A DNA stretch of 64,000 bases from Cochliopodium minus (lineage: Eukaryota > Discosea > Himatismenida > Cochliopodiidae), in NCBI GenBank assembly GCA_024220525.1, contig JAMYWO010000118.1:60770-124769 (forward strand), given 5' to 3'. The notes beneath the pieces are model-generated. The model searched no databases, was not told the origin of the DNA, and was given only the letters and a program-made list of their open reading frames with translations. The translations under genes were made by a program, and so were the position numbers. Position 1 is the first letter of the stretch. The number at the start of each line of letters is the position of its first letter. Positions 35,501 to 46,859 of the stretch are shown here, one piece after another.

Positions 35501-38500
35501 ACCATTCATTTTTCTATTGGAATCAAGGATCCTTCTTTCAACACTACTTTCGATTGTTTTGATTCGACTATCATCGAAGATCTCCATAAAGAAGAAATTT
35601 TGAATCAGATTTCGGAGAAGATAAAGGTCATGATGGTAGAAGAGAAAAAGGCTGAAAAAAATTTGATTGTGATTTATTTTCGTGGTTCTTGTGTGATTGA
35701 AGAAAATACTTACAATGGAAAAAACGAGTTGTTTTTGTATCCCTACTTTGTAAAACCAGAGGAAGACATAAAGGGAATCAAAATAAGCAATATCAAAAAA
35801 TTATTGGGAGTTTTGGAAAACTTTCATTGTTTGTTGATACTTGATTGTGTTGGATTGAATGTCGACATTTTTGAGAATGAATCAATTTCCAACCAAGTTG
35901 TTTTGGATGGGTTGGATAATTTTTTTCACAACTCTTTTTGGGTGGTCTCTTCAATTGGAGCCAGAAACGAAAACAAAGAAACTTCTTTTCTTTCACACCA
36001 TCTCGAAAAAATATTGAAAAGAGACAAGAAAAAATTATTTTCTCCTCTTACGCTCGTTGAAAGATTGAAAGAGGAGATTAAAGACAATGACAATTTGGGG
36101 AGTATACCTTTTGCTGTTTCTGTTTTGGATGATTACAGTGATGGTTTTGTTTCTATGCCCATGATATCTATTTCCTATCGTAGTTTCGACCTAGAAATCG
36201 AAAATTTTGATGAAATTTCCATTGCCAAACAAAAAAGCGAAAAATTGAAAAAAGAATTGAATTTGATTCGAAGTTTTCAAAAAAGCGTACATGAAAATAA
36301 AAAGAAAGAAAAGTATGTGAGCAAAGTAGAAAGCTCAATAAAAAGTTATTATTCTGAATCTCTTCCCAAAAATTACATTTCGTCGAACATTTTATACAAA
36401 TACAAAACTGAAAGCCACAAAATAAGCACCATAGAAAAAGAACTTGAGCTTGAGAGAAAAATGAAAGGGGCAGAATACAATTTGCTTCAAAGCAAAAAGA
36501 AAGTGGTTGATATAAAATACATTTGGAAGAACGAAGACTCTGGTCATAATGTCGTTTTAATCGAAGGAGGTGCAGGTGTTGGGAAGACAATTTTTTGTAA
36601 ATACATTGTTTATTCTTTCTTGAACAAAGAAATGTGGGAGGATGAATTTGTGTTTGTGTTTGAAGTCTCTTTGAGAGAAATGATTAATTACCCCAAAGAC
36701 CTATCCTCCTTTTTTAGCTACGTGATTCAGAAGAGAGTGAACATGAAAAACCTTGACGAAAAGCTTTTCATGGAATTTGTGCATAGAGCTGACAAAGGCG
36801 GAAAACTTCTGTGGATCATGGATGGTTTGGATGAACTCGAAACCCTTTCGTATTCACGCAACAAAAAAGTGAGAGAAACAGCATCTTTCTTTTTGGAGTT
36901 GTTTATTAATGAGAGCCAGTTCTTCAAAAAAATGATAATCACTGCAAGACCCAACTGTGAAATCACCCCTTTTGGAGTATCATTACACCTTGAGTTGAAG
37001 AATTCAAAGAATTTTCTTTCAAAGTATCTTTTATACAACAAGAAACACCTTGTTGATCACTTTTTTGGAAATTTCTGCGTTGATCTATTCATCAATAATC
37101 CTCTTTTTCTCGGAACCATCTTCAAAAGCTTGGATGGGTCAAATTTTACCAAAATGGGGTTTATCTTTGAAAAGTTGGTCGAAGTATTGATTCACATCAA
37201 TTTTGATTTAGTTGACATAGAGGAAATGAATTTTCCTAAAGAAGATTTCGTTCGTTTTGTAATCAAGCTGCTTTCTTTGATATCTTTCTTTATGACCCAC
37301 GAAAAAATAGAGTTCATTTCAAAGGAAACCATCAAAGATTTGTGCGAGGCTTATGCAAAATCTCCTTACCAATTTAACCTGTTCACTTTCATTGAGAATA
37401 TTTCGAACAAAACACTACCCAAAAGGACTGATCAATACGAAACTTTCACTTTATCTGTATTTAAAAGCGGTTTATTAAATAAGGTGGGAGACAATCATTG
37501 TTTTTCTCATTTTTCCATTCAAGAATTTCTCTCTTCTTATTACCTTGCTGAAAATTTTGATCAGATGAAATATCTCGACAAATTAATTGAACAGGCAGAA
37601 GAAAGGAGTTTGTTCCTTCCTTTTCTTTGCTACAATCTCAATTCCAGCATCATTCTTTCAAACATTTACAAAGAACTCTCTACTTTCTTCATCAACACCC
37701 CTTTCATAAATAGTTCAAAGAACACAGATGAAAAGACGGAATTTTACTGTAAAATGACTGGAAAATGTTTGGAAGAAACTTCCAATCTTCAAAACTATTT
37801 GGTTGATCTTGAAGATAGTTGGAGAATGAATCTTATTTTCAAGTACAATTCTAATACTGAAACGATCCTGTCCAGTGACTCCTTATTCAAATCAGTCGAC
37901 AAAAACGGAAATAACGTTCTTCATTTGTACTGTTTGAACAATAATGTTTTTGAGAATGTTGTTTGTTCCTTCTTGGACAACAAAATTAAAATCAATACGA
38001 AAAACAACAATGGAAACACTTGCCTCCATTTCTATTGTACAAACGAAAATATTCGCCTTGATTTCTTACAACACTTGTTATCGAACAATGCTGATCCTAA
38101 CATCAAGGACAGCGAAGGTTTCACTGCCATTCATTTTGCCACCGAAAACAGATTCATCAGTGAAAGTATCATCGATTGTCTCGTCAACAGAAAGGCCAAT
38201 CTTAATGCGATCAACAATGGAACCAATCCACTTCTCAATTCAATCAAAAGTAATCTCCCTTTTCACATCATCAAGCATCTCATCAACAAAAAGGCTCTTA
38301 TCAAATCAGATTCCAAGAAAGATATGAACCCTCTCAATCTGGCTTTCTCCAGTGACCACATCGACCCTGATTTGATTCGAATGTTGATTGATCACAAAGC
38401 AGATGTGAATGCTTCAAAGAATGATACCTCTCCGCTTCACATGGCTTGTGCCAATAAACATGTGGGATTGGATATCATCAGATATCTCATCGATAAAGGT

Positions 38501-40037
38501 GCCAATGTCAATTCATCTGATCGAAATGATAATATCCCTCTCTATTTTGCCATCAACAACAACAACATCCAGATCATCAAGTATCTCATCGAAAGCAAAT
38601 CTAATCTCAACACCAAATTCATGAGCAATCCCAGCTTCAATCAGCTTATCACTGCCATCGACGAAAAGAACAAGGAGATCTCCTCTCCTAGAGAGAACAT
38701 CAAATGTATAGGAAAGATCACATTTGATAAAAGTAAGATACTAGGAAGAGGAAGCGGGGGAACGATAGGTAAATAAAGATTGAGAAAATGTCTTTTAAAT
38801 GGAATTTTTATTTTCCAAACATTTTCGATTCATAAACTCACCATTTTCCTCAATTTAGTTTATGAGGGAACTTATGACAAAAATGTGGAATGTGCTGTCA
38901 AAGTTTTGATACATTGGGTCGGCTTAAAAGACGAAATTGACAATCTGATGCACATCTGCATGGAAAGAGATGACATGCCACCAACCATTGTGAAGTACTT
39001 TGGAAAAGAAGAGGACAGTAAAAAAGTCTACATTTCCCTCACAAAATGTTCGATTAGTTTGTTAGAGTTTATTAATAAAAGGGATTGGAATGAAACCCTA
39101 AAAGTAGAGAATATGATGAAAGATATTTCTATGGCTATACATTATTTGCACAGCATAAAGATAGTCCACAACGACATACACCCTAGAAATTTGCTATTGT
39201 CCATTGATCTCAAGTCGTGGAAGCTTACCGATATGGGATTATCGAAAAAACTTGATGAAAACTCATCGTCTTATACTTTTTCAGGAGTAAATCCGACGGG
39301 AGAGGGAGGTAACTTTACTTAATTTTTTTTGAAATAATTTTTTTTTTGAATAATTTAATTTTTTTTCAGGATGGTTGCCCAAAGAAGTTTTTAATGATAA
39401 AAAATCGTTTAAGGTGGATGTTTTTTCACTAGGATGCTTGTTTTATTACTCCAACACCAAAGGCAAACACCCATTCGGAGAAAAGTACAGCGAAAGAATG
39501 CTCAACATCGTTGGAGAAAAGCCTCCCAACTTGTCCAAAATCAAAAACAAACACCTCCTCAAAGACCTCATCTCATCTACACTAATCCACACCGTATTAC
39601 AAAGATTTGACATCAAACAAGTAATTTCGCATCCTTTCTTTTGGCTTCCTGAACAAAGACTTCAATTTATCCATCAAGTATCAAACTTGATCATCGAAAA
39701 AAAACTCCATAGAAACCAATTCAAATCACACTTTGAAAACTATGTTTTTAATTGGAAAGAAAAGGTGGACAATAGGATCTGGGTTTACATCACCAACAAG
39801 AGTTTTTATAACGGTGCTTTATTCCTTGATTTTTTGCGTGCTTTGAGAAACATGGATGAACATTGGAGCTCTTTGAGAGAGGAGCTTTTTTGCGAGCAAC
39901 TTTTTCAAGGTTCCGCTTCTGGATTCTATCTTTATTTTGAGTCAAAGTTTCCCAATTTGTTACTTGACGTTTATCTTTTTGCAAAGAAATTCAATTTGTT
40001 TGAGTATCTAAAAAATGTTGATTTTATTAATAAATAA
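32503..40037 (+). CDS. Giant Sel1/FN3/caspase-like/NACHT/ankyrin/IRE1-type kinase/KEN ribonuclease protein
   Basis: Exons: 32503-33200, 33253-about 33895, about 34035-34195, 34245-34329, 34382-34822, 34869-35053, 35102-38768, 38859-39308, 39370-40037; about 2300 residues. In order: an unassigned N-terminus with CDKCKSPHLPLNC; Sel1/TPR-like helices; a fibronectin-III-like domain (about 34696-35010); a caspase-like core (LIVIYFRGSC to LLILDCVG, 35669-35852) with both catalytic positions changed; NACHT with P-loop EGGAGVGKT (36563-36589), Walker B LLWIMDGLDELE and HFSIQEFLSSYY; about seven ankyrin repeats (37900-38700); a kinase with LGRGSGGTIG, AVKVL, HNDIHPRN and DMG; and a KEN domain with LRALRNMDEHW, keeping the catalytic R-N-x3-H of IRE1 and RNase L. 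Inferred role: ligand-driven NACHT oligomerisation brings KEN domains together to cut RNA. The splice near 33895-34040 is not resolved. Confidence 0.87.
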
Positions 40038-40116
40038 TCTATTATTTCAAATGATGAATGATTATATAATTTAATAAACTTATAAAAAAAAATTGATCAT
40101 CTTTCCTCTTTGATTT

Positions 40117-41738
40117 ATGGAAACCGATGATTTCAATTTTATCAAACAAAGGGCATTCGATGGGGATGATAAATATCAGATTTTGTATGCATATAGGCTC
40201 TTCTATGGTGATCAAAAAAAAAAAAAAATATAAATTGAATTATATAATTTAATATCAGCTCATAATTGAAGTTTATATAGATAAATATATCGGAATGCAA
40301 TCATTATATTTTTCTAAAAAATTAATTATTTATTTTTTTTAACTGAAAATTAAGGATATGGATGCATTGTAAATATTGTTGAAGCAAAGATCTACTGCGA
40401 AAAATCCTCAGAACAAGGTAACCTGTTAGCCCTTGCGTTCAAATATTACATGGGTTGGGGAGTAGAAAAGAAAAATTTCTACAAAACTTTTGATCTGTTG
40501 AGCCAAATGTACGAAAAAGACAAAGAAATAAAAAATGTGGATACCATTACTGCGGTCAATTTTATAGGGTAAAAAAAATTTTTTTTTTAAATTATTAACT
40601 CGAAAAGATTTTTGTATATGAATGGTGAAGGGATACAAAAAAACATAGAAAAGGCTATTTATTATTTAAATATTTCAGGTTAAAAAAAAAAATATTTATT
40701 TTTTTTTATTTTTAATAAATTTTAATTTTGGTCTCAGCAAGCATGGGTAAATAAAACAACTAAATAAATGAAATAGTTCCAAAAATAAAATTTCATTGCT
40801 TAGGAAATGCTCATTCGTAATTTTTTAAATTAAATAAAAAAATAAAATTTCAAATTTAATAAAAATTTTTGTTTTTTGGGTTTTTTTAAAAAATTTTTAC
40901 AAAAGCAATACCAATTTGGGATGGATTTACGAAGAAGGAGAGTACGTTCCCAGAGACGTCGACAAGTCCATTGAACTTTACAAAGATTCCATTTTGCAAT
41001 ACGACTCCGTTGCTATGAACAACCTAGGCTTGATCTATGAAACCATTGGTGATTTTGAACAAGTAAACAAACAAGTTTATTTTTTTGTTTATTTCCATTT
41101 TATTTTTTTAATTTTATCGAAATCTTTTGATAAATATTTTTAATATTTTTTTTAAATATTTTTTTTTTTTTCATTTTATTTTATTTTGTCATTTCATTTC
41201 CTTTAAAAGGCTTTGAAATACTACAATATGTCTGTTAATCAAGTAAGTCCCACTTTAAATTAAGATTTTAAAAAAGTTTTCAATTAAATTTTTTTTTTTT
41301 CGATTTAAAAAGAATTATCCCACTGCTTTGTATAATATGGGTAAATGATTTTATTTTTCAATCATTTTTTTTTTTATTTTATCTTATTACTTTATTTTTT
41401 ATTTTTTAAACCATTTTATTTTTTTCAACAGGATGTTTGTATGACTCGGGCAGTTGTGGGGTTGAAATAGATACCAAAATAGCGTTTGAGCATTTTCAAA
41501 AAGCTGCAAATCTAGGCGAGGCATCTGCCATCTCTAACCTTGCCATTTATTACCAAAACGGTATTGCCGTAGAAAAAAATATGGAAAAGGTTAAGCAAAA
41601 AAAAAACGAAAATAAAAAAAAATAATAAAAAATAAAAAATAAAAAATAAATTTAAAAGAAATTAAAAACAAAAATAAAAATAAAAATATAAAAAATAAAA
41701 AAATAGGAAAAAAAATATAAAAATATAAAAATAAAATG

Positions 41739-41769
<31 letters not shown>

Positions 41770-42684
41770 CTAAAAAATAATAAAATAAATAAATGAAAAA
41801 AAAAATACAAAAATAAAAAGTTGAAATAGGATGTACAAAATATAAAATAAATTTTTATTTTAGGCTTTGGAGTATTACCATCAAGCTGCTGAATTGGATC
41901 TAGAATATGCAGTCATTACTCTTGGTAAAAAGATTTTTCATTTTATTTTTTATTTAAATTTTTATTTAAAATTTTGTTTGCAAAAGCATCTATGTATTTT
42001 GAGGGAGAGCTGATCGAAAAAAATATGGAAAAAGCGACCACTTTGTTCCTTTCTGCTTCGAAATTTGATAGCTCTGTAGCCTACTCCTGGCTTTCAAGAA
42101 TTGAATCGGAGAAGAAAGATGTCAACTATCACCTTTTAAGCGAATATTTGTATAAATCTATTCTCTTTGAGGAAGATATCAAAGTATCCTTAATTATTTG
42201 TTTATTATTTTAGTTTTCTGATATTTATTTTTATGTTTTTCTTATTTCAATATTTATTTTTTAAATTTTATCTTATTTCTTATATTTTATTATTTATTGA
42301 TTTGTTTTTTTAATAAACCAAAATTGTTTTAAAAAATTAACATAACTTTTTGTTTAGGAAAGCCGGATAGAAAAAGATCAACTCAAAAACCTGATTAACA
42401 CCAAAGTTATTAATTGGAACAAGAACTACCACATCTACTTCCCCTTCAAGTTCGATCTCGTCAACAAAATCCTCACCACTCTATTGTGCGTTTCCAAGTT
42501 CCGCAAAGAAAGCAGCCACAAGTACTTGCATAACGTGATCGTGACAGGGATCTCCATGAACATCATCTCTTTTTTGTGCAACTTTTTGCAGAACGATGAC
42601 AAGTACTATCATTTCGAAGAGGAAATCATCGATGAGGAAGCTGTTGATGAAGAAGAACAAGTCGACAATGATGACAATAATTAA
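40117..42684 (+). CDS. Sel1-repeat protein with W-x-x-x-x-H-type C-terminal module
   Basis: Begins 79 bases after the stop of the KEN gene on the same strand, with METDDFNFIKQRAFDGDD. About a dozen short exons encode Sel1-like repeats: YGYGCIVNIVEAKIYCEKSSEQGN, MNGEGIQKNIEKAIYYL, GWIYEEGEYVPRDVDKSIELY, MNNLGLIYETIGDFEQALKYY, EIDTKIAFEHFQKAANLGEA, YQNGIAVEKNMEKALEYY and EGELIEKNMEKATTLFLSA. The last exon (about 42360-42684) gives INWNKNYHIYFPFKFD, a helix pair, and an acidic tail (EEEIIDEEAVDEEEQ). Sel1 arrays are scaffolds for complexes. Adjacency to, and shared repeat type with, the NACHT-KEN gene suggest a partner or a paralogous N-terminus, which is inference. Some internal exon limits are uncertain. 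Confidence 0.75.
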
Positions 42685-43156
42685 TTCCGAAAGAAAAATA
42701 AAACTTTTTAACTGAAAATGTTTCTTTTACATAAGCAAATTATGCGAATCACCATACTCTGTATGTAAATATAATTTTATATAAAAGAAGAAATGTTGCT
42801 TTCAAATTACTTGAATATGATGATATCAAAAAAATCTTTTCTTGGTAAAAAAATTTATTTTATTTTTAATTTTTATTTAATTCATTTTTAGGATTGGTCT
42901 CCAGAAGAACACAAATATTTACCAAAACCTATTTTGTTTATTGTCATTCGATTAGTGAATACATGAAAACTGATGATTCTTCACATTTTCCAAAAATATA
43001 TTAAATAATTTTTCACAGATTAAATCTATCATTTTTACTGTAGCAAATATTGTATGTGTTGATTACAATTTGATTATGAAAAATGCAATCTTCAATATGC
43101 CTCATTATTGTGAATATTATAAACAATTATTTAATAGTTTTTTTTTATGTGACAAA
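42685..43156. other. Intergenic region with a remnant of the C-terminal module
   Basis: Between the Sel1 gene and GNA1, which converge. Apart from the short remnant at 42892-42966 nothing is recognised. A possible ATG at 42793 begins MLLSNYLNMMISKKSFL, but its splice to the remnant would be out of the module's frame. Confidence 0.5.
42892..42966 (+). pseudogene. Orphan remnant of the W-x-P-x-x-H-K module
   Basis: Preceded by a good acceptor (TTTTTAG). One frame reads DWSPEEHKYLPKPILFIVIRLV and then stops. This is the same motif that closes the RCC1, Sel1 and ankyrin genes nearby. No upstream exon supplies a matching frame, so it is probably the tail of a lost or decayed paralogue. Confidence 0.5.
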
Positions 43157-43865
43157 TTATAATTTGCTTTGATGCTTGATATATTTCACCATTTGTACCT
43201 CTTTCTTTTGCATCCCGCATTTTTTGTAGAATTCCACATTCTCTTCGGTACAATCAAGCAAAATCTTGTAACAACCCCTATCTTCTCCCAATTTCATCAA
43301 TGCTTCCACAATCCTATTAAGTTTTAAAGTTCAATATTGCACTAGAAAACATTTAAAAGTTTTTTGATTACAATTTTCCCAATGAATATCCTCTATAATT
43401 TTTATCTACAACTACATCTTCTATATGACCTGTCTATTTTTTAAATATAAAATATAATATTTTTGATAAATCAACATAATATCATGTGTATGAAGGTGAT
43501 ATTATGAATGATTATTATAACGCCAATAATATTTATTTTACCTTTCCTCCCTTTCTTATAAATTTTTGTTCAACCACAATCGTTCCACATCCTACTATCT
43601 TCCCATTTTCTTTATCTTCAGCTACAACGATATAGATGGTGTTCTCGATGCTCTGGATCTTCCTGAATACCTCTGAGAATTCATTCTCATCATACTCCCC
43701 CACCTCTGTCAACTGCTTCAAGATGGTGAGGAATCCTTTGTTGAAATCGTTTTTATTCAAGGGTCTCAATAAGAATTTGGGATTGTGAGATTTGAATCTC
43801 AATAGATTTGGTGAGAACAAATTATTGCTCATTAATTTATTTACAATTTTTTTATTTATCGACAT
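43157..43865 (-). CDS. GNA1: Glucosamine-6-phosphate N-acetyltransferase
   Basis: Three exons (43865-43542, about 43432-43375, about 43318-43157), about 185 residues. GNAT-fold motifs follow the GNA1 order: FLLRPLNKNDFNKGFLTILKQL, VGCGTIVVEQKFIRKGGK, GHIEDVVVDKNYRGYSLGKLI (acetyl-CoA pyrophosphate loop) and GCYKILLDCTEENVEFYKKCG. It catalyses acetyl transfer to glucosamine-6-phosphate in UDP-GlcNAc synthesis, in the cytoplasm. A short N-terminal extension of about 25 residues precedes the domain. Confidence 0.93.
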
Positions 43866-44236
43866 GAAATAGTTGTGTTTGAATGAATATATTCCCCATA
43901 TAAATATGCGAGATATAGACAGTGTTTTAATTATCAGTTCAAAATTTAANATAAAAAATAAAAAATAAAAAATAAAAAATAAAAAATAAAAAATAAAAAA
44001 TAAAAAATAAAAAATAAAAAATAAAGTGTATAATGAAAAAAAATCATAAATAATAAATAAAAACAAAAAATATAGTGAATAAATAATAGATAATAAAATT
44101 TAAAAATAATAAAATTAACATCAAAGAATAAAGAATAATAAATAAAAAATAAGGAATAAATTAAATTAAAATGTTTACATTTTAAATTTGACATAAAAAA
44201 ATAAATTGAATCAAAAATAAAAAAAATTATTTACAG
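43866..44236. other. Repeat-filled region with assembly gap at 43950
   Basis: After the N at 43950 come about ten copies of the 7-base unit AAAAAAT (43951-44022), then A/T sequence up to an acceptor at 44236. The exon that follows begins in the middle of an RCC1 repeat, so the 5' part of that gene is lost at this break. Confidence 0.75.
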
Positions 44237-45156
44237 TCAGAGTATTGTGTTTGTATCGATCTTCAATGGTCATCTGCGAAGATGGAGGTAAATTTTTTTT
44301 TAAAAAAAATTAAAAGTAAACTGTTTTTTTATCAAGAAATCTTCGGATTTGGTGGAAATCAACAATTTCAGTTATTAAATCCTATTGGTGGGGTTGTTTT
44401 AATTTTTTTAATTTTTTTAATAAAATTTTTTAATTTTTTTAATTTAAATTCCAAAAGAACATGTAAAAAAAAATTTTTTTTTTTTTTTTTATTTTTTATA
44501 ACTAATTTTTCAAAGAACATGTCCTACTCAATTAAATTTTCCATGGGATCAAAGGTCCATTATTTCTTTGTTTGTTTTCAGACATCATTGGTAAAAATTG
44601 GATTTTTTTCTTTTTTATTTTTAAATTATTTTAATTTATGAACATAAAAATTTTTTAAAGTTGTGTTGTTTTGAGCAATGGAGAAAGTTATTTTTGGGGA
44701 TACAACAATTATTCTTCTGTTGGAAATGGAGACACTGTATGAATCTTTTTATTTTTTATTAATTTATTTATTTTTTATTTATTATGTATTTTTATTATTA
44801 GAAAGATTGCCCAACCCCCGTTTCGACAAGAGAGGTATCCCCTTTCAAGAAAAATTATAAAGAACACTATTTCGTCCCTGTTTTGACAAACTATTTCCGC
44901 GAGTGGGTTAATATTTATTTTATTTTTTATTTTTTATTTTTTATTTCATTATTTTTATTTTTATTTTTATTTTTATTTTTTATTTTTTAATTTTTTTTAG
45001 GCACCCGAAAGGCATATGCTTAGTGGGTACCAATTTAAAAACGTAGTCAACCTTTTCCTCTTGGCCTTAAACAGATTGAAAAAAAGCAAAGTGATATCTG
45101 TCCCTCCAAGGCCAATAAAATACAGGATCATATCTTATGTCTTTGAATCTTTTTGA
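44237..45156 (+). CDS. RCC1-like protein, 3' part, with the same C-terminal module
   Basis: Exons give RVLCLYRSSMVICEDGEIFGFGGNQQ, NMSYSIKFSMGSKVHYFF, CVVLSNGESYFWGYNNYSSVGNGD, DCPTPVSTREVSPFKKNYKEHYF and finally FREW spliced to APERHMLSGYQFKN and VPPRPIKYRIISYVFESF. The first part matches RCC1 blades (dG-x-x-[FY]-[GW]-G-x-N). The end reproduces the W-x-P-x-x-H module followed by a leucine-rich helix and a proline segment. The 5' end is missing at the N at 43950. Exon limits between 44290 and 45000 are approximate. Confidence 0.65.
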
Positions 45157-45249
45157 CAAAATTTAAACAACAAGTTTTTGATAAAAAAATTTTGAACCAA
45201 AAAAGTTTTTTTTTTGTCAAATAAATAAATTCGCTTTAATGTACTTATC

Positions 45250-46599
45250 TCAAAATTCTTTTTTGAAGATGGTCTCGCGGAAATATTTGAGTTGTGCTAT
45301 CGTCTCACGAATGTCGTCCATTGCTCTGTGAATGTTTTTTTTGGGAGGCTGGTTTTTGAAGTCGTTTGAGTACCAACGATTGCAAATCTCTGAAATTGAC
45401 GAAACATCAATCAATCTTTAAAAAAAAAATAATTTATAAATATCAATTTTGTTTTAGCAGATTTAAATTTGAAATTTTTTTTATAAACTTTATCGAGTAA
45501 AAATATTTTAAATTCTAATAAAATATTTTTCTTTCTAATAAAGATATATTATTCTCGGGCATAATGAGCATCCCCAAAAAATTTTTTTGTAAAATCATTT
45601 GAATGCTTTATTAAGATAAAGTGATTTTAATTACAGTAATCACCATGATTTTAAGAATTATGCTTGAAATCATCTGATATAAACAGAACTCAAAAATTTG
45701 ATGCTAAGAAATTTCGAATAATTCAAGATCTTTAAATTTTTATAAAAAATATCACATTTATACTGCAAAAATAATAAGATGGGAATGAAGATAAATGATA
45801 TATCCCATAATTTTCAAATTTCATGATTATGGAATGATAATTGGATAACATATGATTTGAATCATTGATACCTTACGTTGAGAAAAACAAAATTGATGCA
45901 AATTATAACGTAATTTATGGATCAGATTAAATTCTCACAAAAAATTTTGAATGGATGATAATATTATCATTGTTTCAATCTTGGAGAAAGAATTACCTGT
46001 GTGAAATTCTTTTTGAAAAATTCTTCATGTACTGATCTATGAACTCTTTGTCTTTGTATACACTATTTCCTGCAATGGTCACAAGCTGATTATATTTGAA
46101 ATCGATATGGATATCCAAGAGCCCGATCAAATAATTCTCCACCTTTGAGATAGTGAGATTGCTATTTTTGCATCTCTCAATCAATCCTTTTATAAAATGA
46201 GATTGTGATTAAGATGATAAGAATAATAATCTCAATATAAATAGGATTGAAGCTATTTATTATTATTTATATCATTATTTTTTTTATGGTACCATTTTGT
46301 GCAAGATTTATTTTGGGCCATTCATCCATATTATCCAATATTTCTTCTGGTTGATGAATTGCAAGTGAAAGAGTTTCTACCACTATATTTAAATCTCTAT
46401 CCGTTATTATCATTCCTGCTTCTAAGATATGATGTTTGTGAGCATCCAATCCTGTCATTTCAAAATCGACAAACACAATGGCATTATTGGGAAGCAATTT
46501 TTCAATTTTTTTCGAATAAGATCTCCAATGTTGTTTGTATTTATTCGATTTGAATGATTTGCTAAGGATATTCTTTTGATTGAAAAGTATCTTGTTCAT
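45250..46599 (-). CDS. REXO2: Oligoribonuclease (REXO2/Orn family 3'-5' exonuclease)
   Basis: Three exons (46599-about 46293, about 46190-45992, about 45423-45250), about 225 residues. The DEDDh motifs are complete: FVDFEMTGLD, HHILEAGMIITD, GNSVYKDKEFIDQYM and HRAMDDIRETIAQLKYF; HRLIDVSSI is split by the second intron. It degrades 2-5 nt RNA fragments. The N-terminus (MNKILFNQKNILSKSFKSNK) is basic and lacks acidic residues, which suits mitochondrial targeting as for human REXO2. The second intron, about 570 nt, is long for this window. It could also clear the short products of ribonucleases such as the KEN protein; this is inference. Confidence 0.93.
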
Positions 46600-46859
46600 T
46601 GAGGGATAATCAAACAAATTTTATTTTTTAAAAGACAAGATCAATTTCTATCTTTCTTGATGGTTTTATTCATGATTAATATGTTAGAGGAAATGCATAT
46701 ATATTTTCTTTTTAATTTTCATTGAAAGAATTTGATAAATCAATTTATCACCCGGTCCATTTATCTTTTTGATAAGTTAAACAAATTTTGATGATTTTAA
46801 AGAATTGTTAAAGAAAAGAAAGATAAATAAAAAAAATTGGGAAAAATTTATATAATCCA

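Noticed and set aside
35452-36200. CHAT-type protease instead of caspase-like domain
   Set aside because: The spacing YF-x-G, then L-x-PY-F, then LLILDC fits the general caspase-hemoglobinase fold better; CHAT cannot be fully excluded without structure prediction.
36168-36590. Minus-strand frame of about 140 codons inside the NACHT gene
   Set aside because: Cys- and Phe-rich shadow of a conserved coding exon; no domain.
37944-38624. Plus-strand Ser/Thr-rich frames over the ankyrin repeats
   Set aside because: Out-of-frame shadows of the ankyrin-coding exon.
43925-43949. TGTTTTAATTATCAGTT also present near 53792
   Set aside because: A shared A/T-rich word of this length near two places is weak evidence; no further similarity extends from it.
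44022-44200. Minus-strand hydrophobic frames around the N at 43950
   Set aside because: Produced by the AAAAAAT array and adjoining A/T sequence.
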